This document shows positions 1 to 8,295 of a DNA stretch of 39,883 bases, one piece after another. Location: contig JANQYI010000013.1 in NCBI GenBank assembly GCA_030728985.1, forward strand, positions 1 to 39,883, read 5' to 3'. Position 1 is the first letter of the stretch; the number at the start of each line of letters is the position of its first letter. Below the pieces are notes generated by a model. The model did not search any database. It had not been told where the DNA came from and saw only the letters and a program-made list of their open reading frames with translations. The position numbers and the translations under genes were made by a program. The DNA is from Burkholderiaceae bacterium (GTDB taxonomy: Bacteria > Pseudomonadota > Gammaproteobacteria > Burkholderiales > Burkholderiaceae_B).

Positions 1-1358
1 GGGAAGAAGGTGATGTTGAAGGAGATCATGCTCATCCAAAAGTGCCACTTTCCAAGGCGCTCGTCGTACATGTAACCCGACCACTTGGGCAGCCAATAGT
101 ATGTACCCGCAAATAGCGCGAATAGGGAGCCTGCCACTAGCACATAGTGGAAGTGCGCCACCACGTAATACGTATCATGCACCTGAATATCGATCGGTGC
201 CATGGACAAAATCAAACCTGTAAAGCCACCGATCGTAAACACAAAGATAAAACCAATCGCGAACAGCATGGGCGTTTCAAACGTCATGGAGCCGCGCCAC
301 ATTGTGGCAACCCAGTTAAAAATCTTGACGCCTGTGGGGATCGAAATCAGCATAGTCGCGTACATGAAGTACAACTGTGCCGTGACAGGCATCCCCGTGG
401 CAAACATGTGGTGGGCCCACACAATAAAGGACAGAATCGCAATAGATGCCGTCGCGTACACCATTGAGGCATAGCCAAAAAGTTGCTTGCGGGCAAAGGC
501 CGGTACGATGGCAGAAACAATACCAAAGGCCGGCAAAATCATGATGTACACCTCAGGGTGCCCAAAGAACCAGAAGATGTGCTGGTACAAAACGGGATCA
601 CCACCGACTGCGGCGTTAAAAAAGCCCGTGCCAAAGTGACGGTCTGTTAGGATCATGGTGACAGCAGCTGCCAACACAGGCATCACTGCAATCAGCAAAT
701 AGGCTGTAATTAACCATGTCCAGCAAAACAAAGGCATCTTCATCAGCGTCATACCAGGCGCACGCATATTCAAAATCGTGACGACGATATTGATTGCGCC
801 CATGATTGAAGAGGCACCCATAAGATGAATCGCAAAAATTGCGAAATCCATGCCGGGACCCATCTGAGAGGTTAGAGGCGCATACAACGTCCAGCCAGCT
901 GCCGTAGCGCCACCGGGCACAAAAAACGAAGCTGTCAATAAAATTGCGGCAACCGGTAACAACCAGAAGCTAAAATTGTTCATCCTAGCAAAGGCCATGT
1001 CCGAAGCGCCAATTTGCAACGGCACCATCCAATTGGCAAAGCCAACAAAAGCCGGCATGATCGCGCCGAACACCATAATCAGACCATGCATGGTCGTGAA
1101 CTGGTTAAAGAGCTCCGGGCGGAAAAACTGAATGCCAGGCTCGAACAATTCGGTGCGCAGTAGCAACGCTAACGCCCCGCCCTGAAGCAGCATGACGAAC
1201 GAGAAAATCAAATACATCGTTCCGATGTCTTTGTGGTTAGTTGCATACAACCAACGACGCCAACCATGCATGGACGGACCGTGATCATGGTCGTGGTCGT
1301 GTGCTTGATCGTGGTCATGGCCGTGGCCACCGATGTGATCTGCTGGAATGCTACTCAT
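1..1358 (-). CDS. ctaD: Cytochrome c oxidase subunit I, C-terminus cut by window edge
   Basis: Catalytic subunit of the haem-copper terminal oxidase in the inner membrane; it reduces O2 and pumps protons. The reverse-strand translation shows the family core: [17 protein letters not shown] near the N-terminus, the FFGHPEVYI segment with the copper-B His and cross-linked Tyr region, [11 protein letters not shown] with the paired His ligands, and the [14 protein letters not shown] segment carrying the haem His. About 452 codons are present and the frame runs off position 1, so the C-terminus is missing. The ATG at 1358-1356 is preceded by AGGAG about 8 bases upstream. The N-terminus is unusually rich in His and Asp (residues 8-26). 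Its partner ctaC lies immediately upstream on the same strand, separated by 123 bp, so the two are probably co-transcribed. Confidence 0.96.
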   Translation of the reverse strand, partial: MSSIPADHIGGHGHDHDQAHDHDHDHGPSMHGWRRWLYATNHKDIGTMYLIFSFVMLLQGGALALLLRTELFEPGIQFFRPELFNQFTTMHGLIMVFGAIMPAFVGFANWMVPLQIGASDMAFARMNNFSFWLLPVAAILLTASFFVPGGATAAGWTLYAPLTSQMGPGMDFAIFAIHLMGASSIMGAINIVVTILNMRAPGMTLMKMPLFCWTWLITAYLLIAVMPVLAAAVTMILTDRHFGTGFFNAAVGGDPVLYQHIFWFFGHPEVYIMILPAFGIVSAIVPAFARKQLFGYASMVYATASIAILSFIVWAHHMFATGMPVTAQLYFMYATMLISIPTGVKIFNWVATMWRGSMTFETPMLFAIGFIFVFTIGGFTGLILSMAPIDIQVHDTYYVVAHFHYVLVAGSLFALFAGTYYWLPKWSGYMYDERLGKWHFWMSMISFNITFF

Positions 1359-1481
1359 GGCGAACTCCTATCCTGCTTGGGCCACTCTCTCTTTCTAAGT
1401 GAGAGCAGCGATCTATACGAATTGATCTGATTAAAATAACCAATACCGCCCACTAAACACTATCGCTTAACGCACTACCGC

Positions 1482-2636
1482 TTAACGAGCCGCCTTGATC
1501 TCAGCAGGCTTAATCACAGGGTCTTTCCCCTTGCCTGCATTCGTCCAAGAGGCTCGCGTATACGTAATAACCGATGCAATCTCAACGTCATTGAGCTTTG
1601 CAAAGGAAGCCATCGCTGTACCAGGCCTGCCTTTTAACAAAATTTCAATATTGGCGGCTTTGGGGCCCATTACCAGCGGGCTTGCATCTAGCGCGGGAAA
1701 AGCGCCCACAATACCTTTGCCGCTACCTGAGTGACATGCCACACAATTGGCGGCGTAAACTTTCTCACCGCGCGAAATCAACTCTGGCGCTGTCCATTCT
1801 TTAGCAGGATCGTCAGCGGCAGCCAGCAATAACTTCTTTTGCTCTGAGGCCCATTTAACGTAATCAGCCTCGGAAACCACCTTGACGACGATTGGCATGT
1901 AGGCGTGATCTTTACCACACAACTCGGTGCACTGACCGCGGAACTCACCGATCTTGTCGGCACGGAACCATGTATTACGAATAAAACCTGGAATTGCATC
2001 TTGTTTCACAGCCAGATCAGGCACCATCCAAGAATGGATCACGTCAGCAGCCGTTACGGCGACACGGATTTTTTTACCGACGGGCACAACCAGTGGATTA
2101 TCCACTTCCATCAGGTAGAACGGGCCTTTAGGTTCTTTGTTCTCGATCTGCGCACGGGGCGTAGACAAATTAGAAAGTATTTTGACGCCCGTTGCAGGAC
2201 CGTCTATGTATTCATAGCCCCATTTCCACTGATAGCCTGTGACCTTGACAGTTAGATCCGCTCCGCTTGTGTCTTTCATGGCCACAACGGTCCGAGTTGC
2301 AGGCAACGCCATCGCGATCACGATCAAGAAAGGAATAACCGTCCAAGCAACTTCGACGCCCATGTGCTCGTGGAACGTGGCGGGCTTGGCGCCCCGTGAT
2401 TTGCGGTGCGCCCAGATTGAGTAAAACATGACACCAAACACCGCTACGAAGATCACCAAACAAATGATCAACATAAACCAATGCAGCCAGACCACATCGC
2501 GGGCGATCTGGTTCACTCCCTCAGGGAGATTGAGCTGATTGACGCGCGGCCCACCGGGCATATCTTGAACTTGTGCACTCGAAATGCCTGCGAAAAGCAT
2601 GGCACAGGCGCCCAGTAACCCTCTCAACTTCTTCAT
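1482..2636 (-). CDS. ctaC: Cytochrome c oxidase subunit II with fused cytochrome c domain
   Basis: Subunit II takes electrons from cytochrome c through the CuA centre and passes them to subunit I. The 384-residue product has a signal peptide (about 1-21), two membrane helices (about 48-75 and 96-113), a cupredoxin domain with the CuA ligands H201, C236, C240, H244 and M247 (CTELCGKDHAYM), and a C-terminal monohaem cytochrome c domain with CVACH at 298-302. The fused haem domain marks the caa3/cbaa3-like type common in betaproteobacteria. The ATG at 2636 was chosen because AGAGGT lies at good distance upstream and the signal peptide then begins MKKLRG. An upstream in-frame ATG at 2660 would add eight residues ahead of the signal sequence. 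It is first in the ctaC-ctaD order. Confidence 0.95.
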   Translation of the reverse strand: MKKLRGLLGACAMLFAGISSAQVQDMPGGPRVNQLNLPEGVNQIARDVVWLHWFMLIICLVIFVAVFGVMFYSIWAHRKSRGAKPATFHEHMGVEVAWTVIPFLIVIAMALPATRTVVAMKDTSGADLTVKVTGYQWKWGYEYIDGPATGVKILSNLSTPRAQIENKEPKGPFYLMEVDNPLVVPVGKKIRVAVTAADVIHSWMVPDLAVKQDAIPGFIRNTWFRADKIGEFRGQCTELCGKDHAYMPIVVKVVSEADYVKWASEQKKLLLAAADDPAKEWTAPELISRGEKVYAANCVACHSGSGKGIVGAFPALDASPLVMGPKAANIEILLKGRPGTAMASFAKLNDVEIASVITYTRASWTNAGKGKDPVIKPAEIKAAR

Positions 2637-2852
2637 GCTGACCTCTAAAACACAACGCACGTAAGTGAATCAAACAATGCCAAATTGGAGTTTAGCTTTC
2701 TGCCGATCACTTTGAGCAGAATTATTGTATGGCTATTCAAAACGGAAACCCGAAATGAACTAGCAAGTATCGCAAAGAAACGGTAATTGTATCGCAGGCT
2801 TGCCTTGCGTGCTGCACTACAATATCTTCACCTTATCAGGCGTATGCTCTAC

Positions 2853-3698
2853 ATGCAAAAATCAGCGTTTTTTTTCAATCGTCTCAACCTTCAAACCCTT
2901 CTCACGGGGTTTCTTAAGCGTGCCAACCAAGAACCTAGCGCAGGCTCTTTACCCCTTTTTATTGGGGGTCAGCGCTGCGGCTGGCTCTTTCCAGGTGCGG
3001 CCGAGGCACTTTCGAGTTTGAGTGGCGTGCGTCTTGACGCCGCTGCGGCCCATTTCGGAGACAACCTGCCCCATGGTGAACCACTGGACGCCTGTCTCGC
3101 CGACATTGCCTCTACCCTTAAAGCCGCAGGTTGCACGCCCGGCTGGCGCAATGAACTGCTGGATGTCTGGACGGCTCCCGCACATCAGACTGACGCCCCC
3201 CCTGCGAGAGTGGGTGCCATCGAGCGTGGCGTGATGCGTCCTCTGGGGCTTACCACGCGAGCGGTCCACCTAAGCGGTTGGTCCAAAGACGGCCGGCTCT
3301 GGGTGGCGCGGCGCTCCCTTACCAAAGCCACCGACCCAGGGATGTGGGATACCCTTGTGGGTGGGCTGGTGGGCAACCTCGAAGACCCCGACCTCGCGCT
3401 CGTGCGCGAATCCGACGAAGAAGCCGGCTTAGATGCCCCCGACATCGTGACACGTACACCCCTAAGAACGATCGCGCACATGCGACGTCAGCTACCCGAA
3501 GGTTTTCAAACTGAGGCCGTACTGACCTCCGAATGCGTGCTCCCAGGTCATGTTGTTCCACACAATCGCGACGGGGAAGTGATGGACATTCAGCTTCTCG
3601 ATACGACAACCCTATATCAAATGCTTAAAGAGGACGCATTTACGCTTGAGGCATCGATTGTAATTACTGAGGATCTTTGGCAACGGACTCAGCATTAG
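2853..3698 (+). CDS. Nudix hydrolase with DUF4743-type N-terminal domain
   Basis: Predicted hydrolase of a nucleoside-diphosphate-linked compound; the substrate cannot be read from sequence. The Nudix box is at roughly residues 170-194: GLVGNLE, seven residues, then RESDEEAGL, which fits GX5E-X7-REUXEEXGU except for Ser at the first hydrophobic position. The N-terminal half (FIGGQRCGWLFPGAAEAL and following) resembles the DUF4743 domain found in front of Nudix domains in proteobacterial and plant homologues. The product is about 281 residues if translation starts at ATG 2853. In-frame ATGs at 2787 and 2844 are alternatives, and no start has a strong ribosome-binding site. The gene is divergent from ctaC, and its last 35 bp overlap the convergent antiporter gene. 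Confidence 0.85.
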   Translation: MQKSAFFFNRLNLQTLLTGFLKRANQEPSAGSLPLFIGGQRCGWLFPGAAEALSSLSGVRLDAAAAHFGDNLPHGEPLDACLADIASTLKAAGCTPGWRNELLDVWTAPAHQTDAPPARVGAIERGVMRPLGLTTRAVHLSGWSKDGRLWVARRSLTKATDPGMWDTLVGGLVGNLEDPDLALVRESDEEAGLDAPDIVTRTPLRTIAHMRRQLPEGFQTEAVLTSECVLPGHVVPHNRDGEVMDIQLLDTTTLYQMLKEDAFTLEASIVITEDLWQRTQH

Positions 3699-6189
3699 TC
3701 TGCTGGGCACGCCAAACTTCAAGCGCACGCATCCGTTGACTTGCAACCAGTTCAATCGCGACCTTGATGGTGGCATCCTGCTTGAGTAGCACATCAAAAT
3801 CTTTCGCGGGCAAGCACAAGACCTTGCTGTAGCCAAGTGACCGCACCTCAAAGTCCTCGGGTACATCGTGATCGAGTAAGTACATTTCACCAAAAAACTC
3901 ACCCGACCCGAGTTCGACGTGGGTCCCGTCCGGCAACAATATGGTCACCGCCCCTGATGCCACAATATAGAGACCAAAAGGAGGCACTTTTTTACCCCAA
4001 ATCAATTGATCAGGCAAAAACAGGCGTGGCTTTAGCATCCGAGTGACTGACCGCTGCGCCTCAGCAGGCAAGCCAGTCAGCAGGGGAACACGCGAGACAA
4101 GCTCAGCAGAACCCATCTCTATGTCCAGCGGCGCATCTTTATCTAAAAAGGCCCAGCGCTTTGTCACTTGATCCGATAGGCTTTCAAATACTTCCCCGCT
4201 TATTAGTGATTGATCAAACATCTCTCCATAGCGCTCGCGCTCAAGCCGCCTCGCAATTCGTCCGAGATAATGTTCTTGCATCCACAAGGAGTAGCTTGGA
4301 TACTGAAGCTCAAGAGCATGAAGTGCCTCTCGAATCATCGACAGTCGTTGAGCGTGCAACGCACTGATCTTTTCGCTCGCCTCGGCACCTAAAATTTCGG
4401 GTAATTTTTGGGCAATGAAATCCAAGAGTTGTTGAGAAATGGAACGCATACACATCAGTGCAACAAAGCGTTGACTCAATTCATACGCAAGCCACCGTTG
4501 CACCCCAAATATTTCATACACCCGCATCGCCTGCCTAAAACGCCGAGGGTAACGCATGGAGCGGGCCGTGCTCGACTCAAACCCCCTCACACCCCGCACG
4601 CGAACGGACTCTTCCAGGCGCTCAGCCCGACCCAGCAAACGCTCCGCCATATTGCGATCGATGATCTGGTGTTTCAAGACATCAAAATACCGCTCGTATT
4701 CCTGTCTTGCGAGAATCGTGAGGCCAAGATCAATGCGCTCTTTGATTGAAAAATGCTCGATATGAAGCTCACTACCTTCATCGATACTTTTATTAAAAGC
4801 TGTATACACGCGATCACGTGCGACACCAGAGACTTGTTCAGAGCGTGCGATTTCATCGGTCTCTTGTTGAATCATCGCCGTGGCGACAATTACCGCCTGA
4901 TTTCTCAAGGCACGCTCTTTTTTCGTCAATAAATTCAGCCCGAGCATCTTGATCATGGGCTGCAAAGAGAGTCCATTGATGAAAAGGGTTGCCAGCACAA
5001 AACCCGTGACGGTAATTGCGATGAATTCTCGTGCCTCCGCAGGCAAATTTGTTCGCTCTGTGACGGCGAGGGCAAGTGCCAGGGACAATGCGCCTCGAAG
5101 CCCGCCCCACCATAACACCACCCCGAATCGCGTACCGATGCGGGCGCCGATGCCTGAGAAAGAAAGTACCGGAACCAAACCAAACACAACGATCGCGCGC
5201 GCTAAAAGCGTCGCGGCAAACACGAGGAAAACATAAAAAAGATGTATCCATGTTGCGTTTTCCATGACCTTGGGAATCAGCATCGCGGCAAACAAAAAAA
5301 CCAGCGAATTCGCCCAAAAGCCAAACTGGTGCCAAGATTGAGAGAGGGTGGTAAAGGTGGTCGGTGCCATCCGCGTGCGGCCTGTTGAGCCGACAACCAA
5401 GCCCGCCACGACTGTGGCCACCACGCCAGAAACATGAAGATAATGTTCTGAAATAAAATAAGACAGATATGCAACCGAAATTGTCAAAGAAATCTCAGCC
5501 GTGGGCCAACCGCGCAACAATGGAAAAGACAAGCACGCCAAACGAGCCAAAACGAATCCCGTCAGTCCGCCGCCTAAAAAAAGATAAAGAAAGTTTTGCG
5601 AAAGCGCGCCTAAACTCAACTCTGCCGTATGGGACAAAACACCCATGAGGGCCGCATACAACGCGATCGCCGCCGCGTCGTTTAACAAGCTTTCGCCCTC
5701 AACGAGGGTGTTGAGTCTTGCGGGCGCGCCAACCTCTTTGAAAATTCCGATCACAGCCGCGGGGTCAGTCGTCGCCACAATCGAGCCCAGTAGCAAACAC
5801 ACCACTAGACTAAAGCCCGAAACCTGCGCCAAGATCACCCCAACAAAGACGGTACTGACCAACACAGCGACTACGGCCATCATTAAAATAGGACCCAAAT
5901 CGTCGAGCAACCTGCGAACATTCATTGCCAAGGCCGCTTCAAACAACAAGATTGGCAGAAACACCACCAAAAAAGTTTCTGAAGATATTTCAAACGTACT
6001 CAGAATAGTCAGAAATTCGCCAAGCACGGGCGGTGCCCACTGATGAACGTGGGAGACATAGCCCAACACACAGCCTGCGATCGCTAGAAATACCGAGTAC
6101 GGGAGCTTGACGCGTCCGGCAAGAGGCGGCATGAAACACACAAGCGCCAAGAGGCCCGTGAGTCCAAACACAAAGGAATTGATATCCAT
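3664..6189 (-). CDS. Cation:proton antiporter (CPA1/NhaP-like) with C-terminal cNMP-binding-like domain
   Basis: Predicted inner-membrane Na+(K+)/H+ exchanger of about 841 residues. The first ~410 residues form around 12 hydrophobic segments and carry CPA1 landmarks, TDPAAVIGIFKEVGAP and VEGESLLNDAAAIALY, the latter containing the conserved Asn-Asp pair. A long, charged, probably cytoplasmic helical region follows. Near the C-terminus is a cyclic-nucleotide-binding-like beta-roll (PLLTGLPAEAQRSV to LCLPAKDFDVLL) with a GEFFGE motif. The phosphate-binding cassette lacks its usual Arg (VPEDFEV where RAA(T/S) is expected), so cAMP binding is doubtful. The start is uncertain: ATG at 6189 is used here, while a TTG at 6219 would add ten residues. 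The convergent Nudix gene overlaps the 3' end. Confidence 0.88.
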   Translation of the reverse strand: MDINSFVFGLTGLLALVCFMPPLAGRVKLPYSVFLAIAGCVLGYVSHVHQWAPPVLGEFLTILSTFEISSETFLVVFLPILLFEAALAMNVRRLLDDLGPILMMAVVAVLVSTVFVGVILAQVSGFSLVVCLLLGSIVATTDPAAVIGIFKEVGAPARLNTLVEGESLLNDAAAIALYAALMGVLSHTAELSLGALSQNFLYLFLGGGLTGFVLARLACLSFPLLRGWPTAEISLTISVAYLSYFISEHYLHVSGVVATVVAGLVVGSTGRTRMAPTTFTTLSQSWHQFGFWANSLVFLFAAMLIPKVMENATWIHLFYVFLVFAATLLARAIVVFGLVPVLSFSGIGARIGTRFGVVLWWGGLRGALSLALALAVTERTNLPAEAREFIAITVTGFVLATLFINGLSLQPMIKMLGLNLLTKKERALRNQAVIVATAMIQQETDEIARSEQVSGVARDRVYTAFNKSIDEGSELHIEHFSIKERIDLGLTILARQEYERYFDVLKHQIIDRNMAERLLGRAERLEESVRVRGVRGFESSTARSMRYPRRFRQAMRVYEIFGVQRWLAYELSQRFVALMCMRSISQQLLDFIAQKLPEILGAEASEKISALHAQRLSMIREALHALELQYPSYSLWMQEHYLGRIARRLERERYGEMFDQSLISGEVFESLSDQVTKRWAFLDKDAPLDIEMGSAELVSRVPLLTGLPAEAQRSVTRMLKPRLFLPDQLIWGKKVPPFGLYIVASGAVTILLPDGTHVELGSGEFFGEMYLLDHDVPEDFEVRSLGYSKVLCLPAKDFDVLLKQDATIKVAIELVASQRMRALEVWRAQQTNAESVAKDPQ

Positions 6190-6267
6190 ACCACTCGGTT
6201 CCGAAGAGGCGGCAGGCAAGACCTACCGATAGAACCTTATGGTACGTGAAGTTGACGGATATTGACT

Positions 6268-7149
6268 TTAGTTCGTCAATGCCAAGCGCATTTTTTTCAT
6301 CGCAGCGACTTCGATCTGACGAATCCGCTCGGCTGAAACGCCAAACTCCTCTGCCAACTCATGCAGCGTCGCGCCACTGTCATCCTGCAGCCATCGGGCT
6401 TGAACAATGCGTCTTGATCGCGGATCAAGCGTGTCCAAGGCACGGTCCAGTCCTGCGCCGCGCATCAGATCTTCTGCCCTGCGCTCAAGCACCTGTGTTG
6501 GGTCTTCATGTCCCTCATCGGACAAATATGCAATTGGGGAGTACGCATCTTCGTCGTCGTCTTGGTTTTCAAGCGACATTTCACGGCCAGAGAGGCGAAC
6601 CTCCATCTCACGGACATCTTCCGTTCGAACATTTAAATGCGCCGCGATCTCGTCCACCTGCTTGGAGTCAAGCGTCTGACCGTCAGGGCGCATGCTGCGC
6701 AAGTTAAAAAACAATTTGCGCTGCGCTTTTGTGGTCGCAACCTTGACCATGCGCCAATTGCGCACGATGTATTCATGAATTTCAGCTTTGATCCAATGCA
6801 CGGCGAATGAGACGAGCCTCACGCCCCGCTCCGGATCGAAGCGCTTGACAGCCTTCATCAAGCCGACATTGCCTTCCTGAATCAGATCCGCATGAGGTAA
6901 GCCATAGCCAAGATATTGGCGCGCCACCGAGACAACCAAGCGCAAGTGCGAAAGCACAAGCTCTCGCGCTGCCGCGATATCCTCATCGTCACGCAAGCGA
7001 CGGGCAAGACCCATTTCCTGCTCCGGTGTCAGCACGGGCAAGCGGTTTACCGTCGAAATATAGGCCTCAATCGTTCCAAGCGAGCCTGGATTCGAAATTG
7101 CCATTGCGATTTGACTAGGTTGCAAGGTCAAAGCTGCCGAATTTGTCAT
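6268..7149 (-). CDS. rpoH: RNA polymerase sigma-32 (heat-shock sigma factor)
   Basis: Directs RNA polymerase to heat-shock promoters. The 293-residue product has sigma region 2 (LVVSVARQYLGYGLPHADLIQEGNVGLMKAV, about 71-101, with the HWIKAEI segment after it), the RpoH box QRKLFFNLR at 143-151 that distinguishes sigma-32 from other group members, and a C-terminal region 4 helix-turn-helix (TLHELAEEFGVSAERIRQIEVAAMKKMR). The start is ATG 7149, with AAGGAG nine bases upstream; an ATG at 7179 has no comparable site. The gene stands alone, without the ftsYEX neighbours it has in Escherichia coli, and is divergent from the beta-propeller gene. Its upstream region carries a CIRCE operator and a sigmaE-like promoter. 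Confidence 0.96.
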   Translation of the reverse strand: MTNSAALTLQPSQIAMAISNPGSLGTIEAYISTVNRLPVLTPEQEMGLARRLRDDEDIAAARELVLSHLRLVVSVARQYLGYGLPHADLIQEGNVGLMKAVKRFDPERGVRLVSFAVHWIKAEIHEYIVRNWRMVKVATTKAQRKLFFNLRSMRPDGQTLDSKQVDEIAAHLNVRTEDVREMEVRLSGREMSLENQDDDEDAYSPIAYLSDEGHEDPTQVLERRAEDLMRGAGLDRALDTLDPRSRRIVQARWLQDDSGATLHELAEEFGVSAERIRQIEVAAMKKMRLALTN

Positions 7150-7189
7150 AAAAAAAGACTCCTTTTTCCGAGGCGCCATCCAAGCACTT

Positions 7190-7219
7190 ATTTTAGCACT
7201 CGTGCGCTGCGAGTGCCAA
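7190..7219 (-). promoter_or_regulatory. Sigma70-type promoter for rpoH with embedded CIRCE operator (HrcA site)
   Basis: Read on the minus strand, TTGGCA (7219-7214) and TAAAAT (7195-7190) are separated by 18 bp, a good housekeeping promoter about 40 bp before the rpoH ATG. The same bases form TTAGCACTC - N9 - GAGTGCCAA on the plus strand (7193-7219). This matches the CIRCE consensus TTAGCACTC-N9-GAGTGCTAA with one mismatch. CIRCE is the operator of the heat-shock repressor HrcA, and here it spans from the -35 to the -10, so bound HrcA should block RNA polymerase. The pattern is seen directly; binding by HrcA is inferred. Confidence 0.85.
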
Positions 7220-7247
7220 TATGACGGTTTTCATCGACGAAAGTTCC
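7220..7247 (-). promoter_or_regulatory. SigmaE-like promoter upstream of rpoH
   Basis: On the minus strand GGAACTT (7247-7241) is followed after 16 bp by TCATA (7224-7220). SigmaE (RpoE) promoters have GGAACTT, a spacer of about 16 bp, and TCNNA, so both boxes and the spacing fit. The element abuts the sigma70/CIRCE promoter and points toward rpoH. E. coli rpoH also has a sigmaE-dependent promoter, which supports the reading, but the use of this site is inferred from pattern only. Confidence 0.6.
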
Positions 7248-7284
7248 GCATTACTCTTCAGAGTGTTAATCTGAGAGTCGCTTT

Positions 7285-7305
7285 TCAGGCAGTTTTTTAG
7301 CCTGA
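7285..7305 (+). other. Stem-loop just ahead of the beta-propeller gene
   Basis: TCAGGC (7285-7290) and GCCTGA (7300-7305) can pair around a 9-base T-rich loop. The 3' arm runs into GAGG (7304-7307), which is the best ribosome-binding site for the TTG start at 7313. The hairpin might therefore weaken translation, or it may be an operator. There is no T-run directly after it, so it is not a convincing terminator. Confidence 0.3.
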
Positions 7306-7312
7306 GGCGGTT

Positions 7313-8278
7313 TTGTTTTCCCTGGATTCGGGTATGTCCGACTTAGTCAAGTTTTTGTCCAAAATATTGCTTGCCTGCCTGCTCATTATTGCTGTGGGCT
7401 GGTCGACTTACATCGGCGTACGCTATTACCACGCCGAACAGGTTGCTTATCGATGGATTTCAGGTCTTGCGGCTAAACAAGCCGAATGGGAAAAGAAAAT
7501 CTCGGCGCAAGGTGGAAATACCCTGACCGGTTTTTCCACGCCTGATCAGCCCCGCCCGGTTCAGGGCTTAGAAGGTAAATTCGCTGGATTGACCTACGAT
7601 CCGCTACAAAAGCGACTTTGGGGGGTCATTAATAAGCCAACCGCCATCGTTGCGCTGTCCACCGACGGACAACTATTGGGTACGTATCCCGTCAAGGGGA
7701 TGTCGGATATCAATGCTATCGCCTGGATGGGCGGCAATCGCTTAGCGCTTGTCAATGGCAAGCGTAATCGCGTTGTTTTGACAGAGATCCCTTCTACACC
7801 CCAAGCCCTAGATGTCACTCGCGCTTTTTCTCTTCTTTTGCGTTTTGGAGAGGGTGAGGACGCCAACCAAGGTTTCAACGGTTTGGGTTATGACCTCAAG
7901 CGCGACCGCCTTTACATTGCAAAAGAACACAGTCCCCGATCTCTTTATCGCTTGAGCGGACTGAATTATCTTCAAGCGCCCGACTCTCGTGGCTTGCGTA
8001 TTGAGAACATCAGTTTCTGGTTGGATGACGTCCCTTTTGCGACTGACCTCTCTTCTGTTGAGGCCGACCCTGTGAACGGACGTGTTTTTTTGTTGAGCGA
8101 GGAGTCACAGATGATCGTTCAGCTTGACGGTGACTCGGGAGAAGGGCGCGGTATGTTGTCTCTTTCACCGAAGGGTGCCAAGCCAATGCCTCGCCCAGAA
8201 GGTATCGCCACGGACAATGCCGGCAATTTGTACATCGTCAGCGAGCCTAATCTTTTTTACAAGCTTAATAAGCCCTGA
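7313..8278 (+). CDS. SdiA-regulated-family beta-propeller protein, membrane-anchored
   Basis: The 314-321-residue product has one N-terminal membrane segment (FLSKILLACLLIIAVGWSTY) and then a repetitive beta-rich region. That region contains LEGKFAGLTYDPLQKRLWGV, SDINAIAWMGGNRLALVNGK, GFNGLGYDLKRDRLYIAKEH and PEGIATDNAGNLYIVSEPN, the repeat style of the SdiA-regulated/YjiK-like family (phytase-like propeller). The substrate and role are unknown; a periplasmic location is inferred from the anchor. Start choice: TTG 7313 has GAGG five bases upstream, whereas ATG 7334 (MSDLVKF) has no good site, so either is possible. The gene is divergent from rpoH and ends inside its own terminator hairpin. 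Confidence 0.75.
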   Translation: MFSLDSGMSDLVKFLSKILLACLLIIAVGWSTYIGVRYYHAEQVAYRWISGLAAKQAEWEKKISAQGGNTLTGFSTPDQPRPVQGLEGKFAGLTYDPLQKRLWGVINKPTAIVALSTDGQLLGTYPVKGMSDINAIAWMGGNRLALVNGKRNRVVLTEIPSTPQALDVTRAFSLLLRFGEGEDANQGFNGLGYDLKRDRLYIAKEHSPRSLYRLSGLNYLQAPDSRGLRIENISFWLDDVPFATDLSSVEADPVNGRVFLLSEESQMIVQLDGDSGEGRGMLSLSPKGAKPMPRPEGIATDNAGNLYIVSEPNLFYKLNKP

Positions 8279-8291
8279 TCGAGGGCTTTTA
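8269..8291 (+). terminator. Intrinsic terminator overlapping a stop codon
   Basis: AAGCCCT (8270-8276) pairs with AGGGCTT (8282-8288) around a short loop and is followed by TTT. The TGA stop of the beta-propeller gene (8276-8278) lies in the hairpin. The 3' arm includes GAGGG, about ten bases before the ATG of the next gene, so the same sequence may act as that gene's ribosome-binding site. Confidence 0.8.
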
Positions 8292-8295
8292 ATTT

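Noticed and set aside
6252..6279. Inverted repeat TTGACG/CGTCAA at the end of rpoH
   Set aside because: Six-base arms, 16-base loop, no T-run, and partly inside the last rpoH codons; not enough to call a terminator.
7252..7278. Imperfect inverted repeat ACTCTTCAG/CTGAGAGT between rpoH and the beta-propeller gene
   Set aside because: Contains a bulge and has no relation to a recognisable operator; could be chance.
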